Of a stretch of 64,000 nt of DNA, positions 62,441 to 64,000 are shown piece after piece (the first letter of the stretch is position 1; each line of letters starts with the position of its first letter). The position numbers were made by a program, and so were the translations under genes. This stretch comes from Zeugodacus cucurbitae (lineage: Eukaryota > Arthropoda > Insecta > Diptera > Tephritidae), in NCBI RefSeq assembly GCF_028554725.1, contig NC_071669.1, positions 32,044,001 through 32,108,000 on the forward strand, written 5' to 3'. A model generated the notes under the pieces. The model made no database searches. It had not been told where the DNA came from and saw only the letters and a list, made by a program, of their open reading frames with translations.

Positions 62441-64000
62441 CTGATAAAATACAAAATAAGTGATATTGAATTAATATTCTTTATGTTTTTATTTGACGAT
62501 ATTCAACTTGCAAGAAAGTGAACTTTGATCTTAAATCTGATAAAAATACAAAATAAATTATTATGAATAAATATTCTTTATGTTTTTATTTGACGATTTG
62601 CAAGAAAGTGAGCTTTGATCTTAAATCTGATAAAATACAAAATAAATGATTATGAATAAATATTCTTTATGTTTTTATTCGTCGATATTCAACTTGCAAG
62701 AAAGTGAACTTTGATCTTAGTTCTGATAAAATACAAAATAAATGATTATGAATAAATATTCTTTATGTTTTTATTTGACGATATTCAACTTGCAAGAAAG
62801 TGAACTTTGATCTTAAATCTAATAAAAATACAAAATCAATGATTATGAATAAATGTTATTTATGTTTCTATTTGTCGATAAACAACTTACAAGAAAGTGA
62901 ACTTTGATCTTAGTTCTGATAAAATACAAAATAAATGATTATGACTAAATATTCTTTATGTTTTTATTTGACGATATTCAACTTGCAAGAAAGTGAACTT
63001 TGATCTTAAATCTGATAAAAATACAAAATAAATGATTATGAATAAATGTTATTTATGTTTTTATTTGTCGATAAATAACTTGCAAGAAGTGAACTTTGAT
63101 CTTAGATCTGATAGAATACAAAATAAATGATAATGAATTAATATTCTTTATGTTTTTATATGTCGATATTCAACTTGTAAGAAGGCGAACTTTGATCTTA
63201 AATCTGATAAAAATACAAAATCAATGATTATGATTAAATGTTATTTATGGTTCTATATGTCGATAAACACCTTGCAAGAAAGTGATAAAAATAAATGATT
63301 ATGAATAAATATTTTTAATGTTTCTGATTGTCGATAAACGACTTGCAAGAAGGTGAGCTTTGATCTTAAATCTGATAAAATACAAAATAAGTGATAATGA
63401 ATTAATATTCTTTATGTTTTTATATGTCGATATTCAACTTGCAAGAAAGTGAAATTTGATCTTAAATCTGATAAAAATACAAAATCAATGATTATGAATA
63501 AATGTTATTTATGTTTCTATTTGTCGATAAACAACTTGCAAGAAAGTGAACTTTGATCTTAGTTCTGATAAAATACAAAATAAATGATTATGAATAAATA
63601 TTCTTTATGTTTTTATTTGACGATTTGCAAGAAAGTGAGCTTTGATCTTAAATCTGATAAAATACAAAATAAGTGATAATGAATTAATGTTATTTATGTT
63701 TTTATTTGTCGATATTCAACTTGCAAGAAAGTGAACTTTGATCTTAAATCTGATAAAAATACAAAATAAATGATTATGAATAAATATTCTTTATGTTTTT
63801 ATTTGTCGATATTCAACTTACATGAACATGAACTTTGATCATAAATCTGATAAAAAACAAAATAAATTATTATGAATAAATATTCCTTATGTTTTTATTT
63901 GACGATATTCAACTTACATGAAAGTGAACTTTGATCATAAATCTGATAAAAATACAAAATAAATGATTATGAATAAATATTCTTTATGTTTCTATTTGTC
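62441..64000 (+). repeat. Right-end mosaic of earlier blocks
   Basis: Composed of segments resembling blocks further left. About 62,500-62,830 follows 55,340-55,670 (GACGATTTGCAAG at 62,592 and 55,432, offset 7,160). About 62,830-63,130 follows 49,950-50,250 (CAACTTACAAGAAAG and GCAAGAAGTGAAC, offset 12,881). About 63,130-64,000 follows 55,777-56,647 (TTATGGTTCTAT, ATATTCCTTATG; offset 7,353). The array continues past the window end. Confidence 0.82.

Larger units (their letters stand above)
1..64000 (+). repeat. Satellite DNA array, ~96-bp AT-rich monomer, single orientation
   Basis: The entire window is a head-to-tail array of one monomer family. The TCAACTT landmark at position 1 recurs at 97, and the CGAT box recurs every 96 or 97 bp to the end, giving about 660-670 copies. 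A typical copy has 20 G/C in 96 bases. Every monomer I followed has the same orientation, and no unique DNA, mobile element or gene interrupts the series. Neighbouring copies differ at a limited set of positions, and those variants define monomer classes and larger repeats. Such arrays are usual in eukaryotic centromeric, pericentromeric or subtelomeric heterochromatin; which applies here cannot be told from the window. The monomer is not one I recognise, and both array ends lie outside. Confidence 0.98.

Noticed and set aside
1..64000. CRISPR array
   Set aside because: Repeats are contiguous with no unique spacers; the between-box sequence is itself the conserved monomer.
1..64000. CENP-B box in the TTCGTCGATAAAC subtype
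   Set aside because: The TTCG start agrees, but the required A and CGGG positions of the mammalian box do not. Resemblance is limited to four bases.
1..64000. Yeast-type replication origin consensus (ATTTATGTTTT in monomers ending TTATTTATGTTTTTATTTG)
   Set aside because: It fits the budding-yeast 11-bp consensus, but that motif is specific to a narrow group of yeasts and chance matches are expected in 79% AT DNA. No other origin evidence exists.
1..64000. Polyadenylation signals (AATAAA occurs about twice per monomer)
   Set aside because: A by-product of base composition and the repeat; no transcript or gene is associated.
1..64000. Transposon or insertion sequence, including a short non-autonomous element as origin of the monomer
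   Set aside because: No terminal inverted repeats, target-site duplications or transposase remains are visible, and monomers abut without flanking unique DNA.
1..64000. Intrinsic DNA curvature from phased A-tracts
   Set aside because: The A-runs in GATAAAATACAAAATAAATG are about 7 bp apart, not the 10-11 bp needed for strong in-phase bending. No other regular phasing was seen.
1..64000. Telomere repeat, tRNA, rRNA or microRNA-like genes
   Set aside because: No short telomeric repeat tracts, tRNA boxes with cloverleaf potential, or GC-rich structured RNA segments occur; all sequence is accounted for by monomers.
1..64000. Inverted segments of the array
   Set aside because: The reverse complement of the core and CpG-box order was looked for by eye and not found; an exact search for reversed monomers would settle it.

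Overview
The whole 64-kb window is satellite DNA. It is one uninterrupted, head-to-tail tandem array of an AT-rich monomer of about 96 bp (20 G/C of 96 in a typical copy, about 21% GC), roughly 660-670 copies, all in the same orientation. The array runs off both ends, so neither boundary is visible. I see no protein-coding gene, RNA gene, transposon, CRISPR array or bacterial-type regulatory site. Array size, monomer length, multi-monomer higher-order repeats and lack of genes point to a eukaryotic chromosome, most plausibly a centromeric, pericentromeric or subtelomeric heterochromatin block. I do not recognise the monomer and cannot name the species.

Monomer anatomy on the + strand: a CpG box (GTCGAT, with GCCGAT and GACGAT variants); a class-defining stretch (AAACAAC, ATTCAAC, TTAACAAC or AAATAAC); an 8-bp palindrome CTTGCAAG or a derivative (CTTGCAGG, CTTACATG, CTTACATT); the best conserved core, AAAGTGAACTTT, an imperfect dyad; then GATC, a variable A-rich stretch (CTGATAAAATAC or CTGAGAAAACTC), ATGATTATGAATAAAT and a T-rich end. 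Most length variation is 96 versus 97 bp, from one extra A before TAC.

The array is a patchwork of segmental duplications recognisable from shared rare variants. From left to right: a block repeated at 2,498 bp (1-3.6 kb); an apparently exact tandem duplication of 2,225 bp (4.3-8.8 kb); 480/576-bp units nested in 1,423-1,615-bp repeats (10.4-14.6 kb); a tandem pair at 1,729 bp with one monomer lost from the second copy (14.6-18 kb); a 2,113-bp repeat (18.2-22.5 kb); long-range duplications at 5,071/5,167 and 3,360 bp (23.6-31.7 kb); a 1,096-bp tandem duplication with a visible junction (31.6-33.8 kb); a 25-monomer, 2,401-bp higher-order repeat in about 2.5 copies (34.7-40.7 kb); a mosaic stretch (40.7-44 kb); then a right-hand domain (44-64 kb) marked by internally deleted monomers and repeats at 4,772/4,869, 1,343, 2,519, 1,499, 1,395, 825 and 729 bp.

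The short open frames present are all on the minus strand. They exist because 96 bp is 32 codons and some monomers lack the one stop codon of that frame. They are not genes. The window's interest lies in its recombination history (unequal exchange, conversion-like patches, deletion-marked lineages) and in the retained CpG and dyad elements. Duplication limits were found by eye from shared variants and are good to about 20 bp; identity percentages were not computed.
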